Assembly (NCBI GenBank): GCA_000715855.1
Contig: KL571253.1
Span: 1-9,395, forward strand
Reading direction: 5' to 3'
From: Actinoplanes liguriensis
GTDB taxonomy: Bacteria; Actinomycetota; Actinomycetes; Mycobacteriales; Micromonosporaceae
Length of the DNA stretch: 9,395 nt
Shown: piece by piece, positions 9,282 to 9,395 of the stretch
How positions within the stretch are numbered: position 1 is the first letter of the stretch
Layout of the letters: each line of letters begins with the position of its first letter
Position numbers and translations under genes: made by a program
Notes under the pieces: generated by a model
Database searches by the model: none
Told to the model about the DNA's origin: nothing
What the model saw: only the letters and a program-made list of their open reading frames with translations

Positions 9282-9395
9282 ATGCCCACCGTGGGAATCG
9301 TGAGTCCCGGCTTCATGGGGTCCGGCCTGGGCCAGGCCCTCCGCGCGGGTGGCGCCCGGGTGGTGACCACGCTGGACGGCCGCTCGGCCCGCACT
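9282..9395 (+). CDS. NAD(P)-binding oxidoreductase, 6PGDH/3-hydroxyisobutyrate dehydrogenase type (partial, 3' end outside window)
   Basis: Only the first 38 codons are present, and the frame is open to the right edge. The start at 9282 has GGAGAG (9269-9274) 7 bases upstream and lies two bases after the glcF stop, so it is probably the fourth gene of the operon. The visible residues form the first beta-alpha-beta unit of a Rossmann fold: VGIVSPGFMGSGLGQAL (4-20) matches the GxxxPGxMGxxxG fingerprint of the 6-phosphogluconate / 3-hydroxyisobutyrate dehydrogenase superfamily. The second strand ends in TTLDGRSART (29-38), which resembles the DUF1932-containing branch more than tartronate semialdehyde reductases. 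The substrate cannot be told from this fragment. Confidence 0.78.
   Translation, partial: MPTVGIVSPGFMGSGLGQALRAGGARVVTTLDGRSART

Overview
The window looks like a piece of chromosome from a high-GC actinomycete, probably Micromonosporaceae or a relative. The grounds are very GC-rich third codon positions, GGAGG-type ribosome binding sites, long spurious antisense reading frames, and the types of protein present. No phage, transposon, CRISPR, rRNA or tRNA signal was seen. Eight protein genes can be supported, one of them cut by the right edge. Nothing here amounts to a clearly new biological system.

Left block (1-1410): a small VOC/PhnB-like protein on the minus strand (10-420) and a class I SAM-dependent methyltransferase on the plus strand (524-1354) are divergently transcribed from a spacer of about 100 bp. 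The methyltransferase converges on ppdK. The 56-bp gap between the two stop codons holds a near-perfect hairpin (1354-1401) that can serve as a terminator in both directions.

Central block (1411-5098, minus strand): pyruvate, phosphate dikinase (ppdK, 892 aa, catalytic residues intact) follows a 319-bp non-coding spacer. Upstream of that is a gene for a 229-aa secreted lipoprotein of unknown role. A G-U-tolerant hairpin just past the lipoprotein stop codon suggests that it and ppdK are separate transcription units.

Right block (5286-9395, plus strand): a tightly packed glcD-glcE-glcF operon encodes the three-subunit FAD/Fe-S glycolate oxidase. The stop and start codons of glcD/glcE and glcE/glcF overlap (TGATG), which implies translational coupling. 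Two bases after glcF a fourth gene begins: an NAD(P)-binding oxidoreductase of the 6-phosphogluconate/3-hydroxyisobutyrate dehydrogenase type, truncated by the window. The 187-bp spacer between the lipoprotein gene and glcD carries one exact and one near DnaA-box match.

Taken together, glcDEF would oxidise glycolate (or a related 2-hydroxy acid such as D-lactate) to the 2-oxo acid and pass electrons to the respiratory chain, and PPDK interconverts pyruvate and PEP. The two are compatible with growth on C2/C3 acids, but they lie on opposite strands with separate promoters, so a functional link is only inference.
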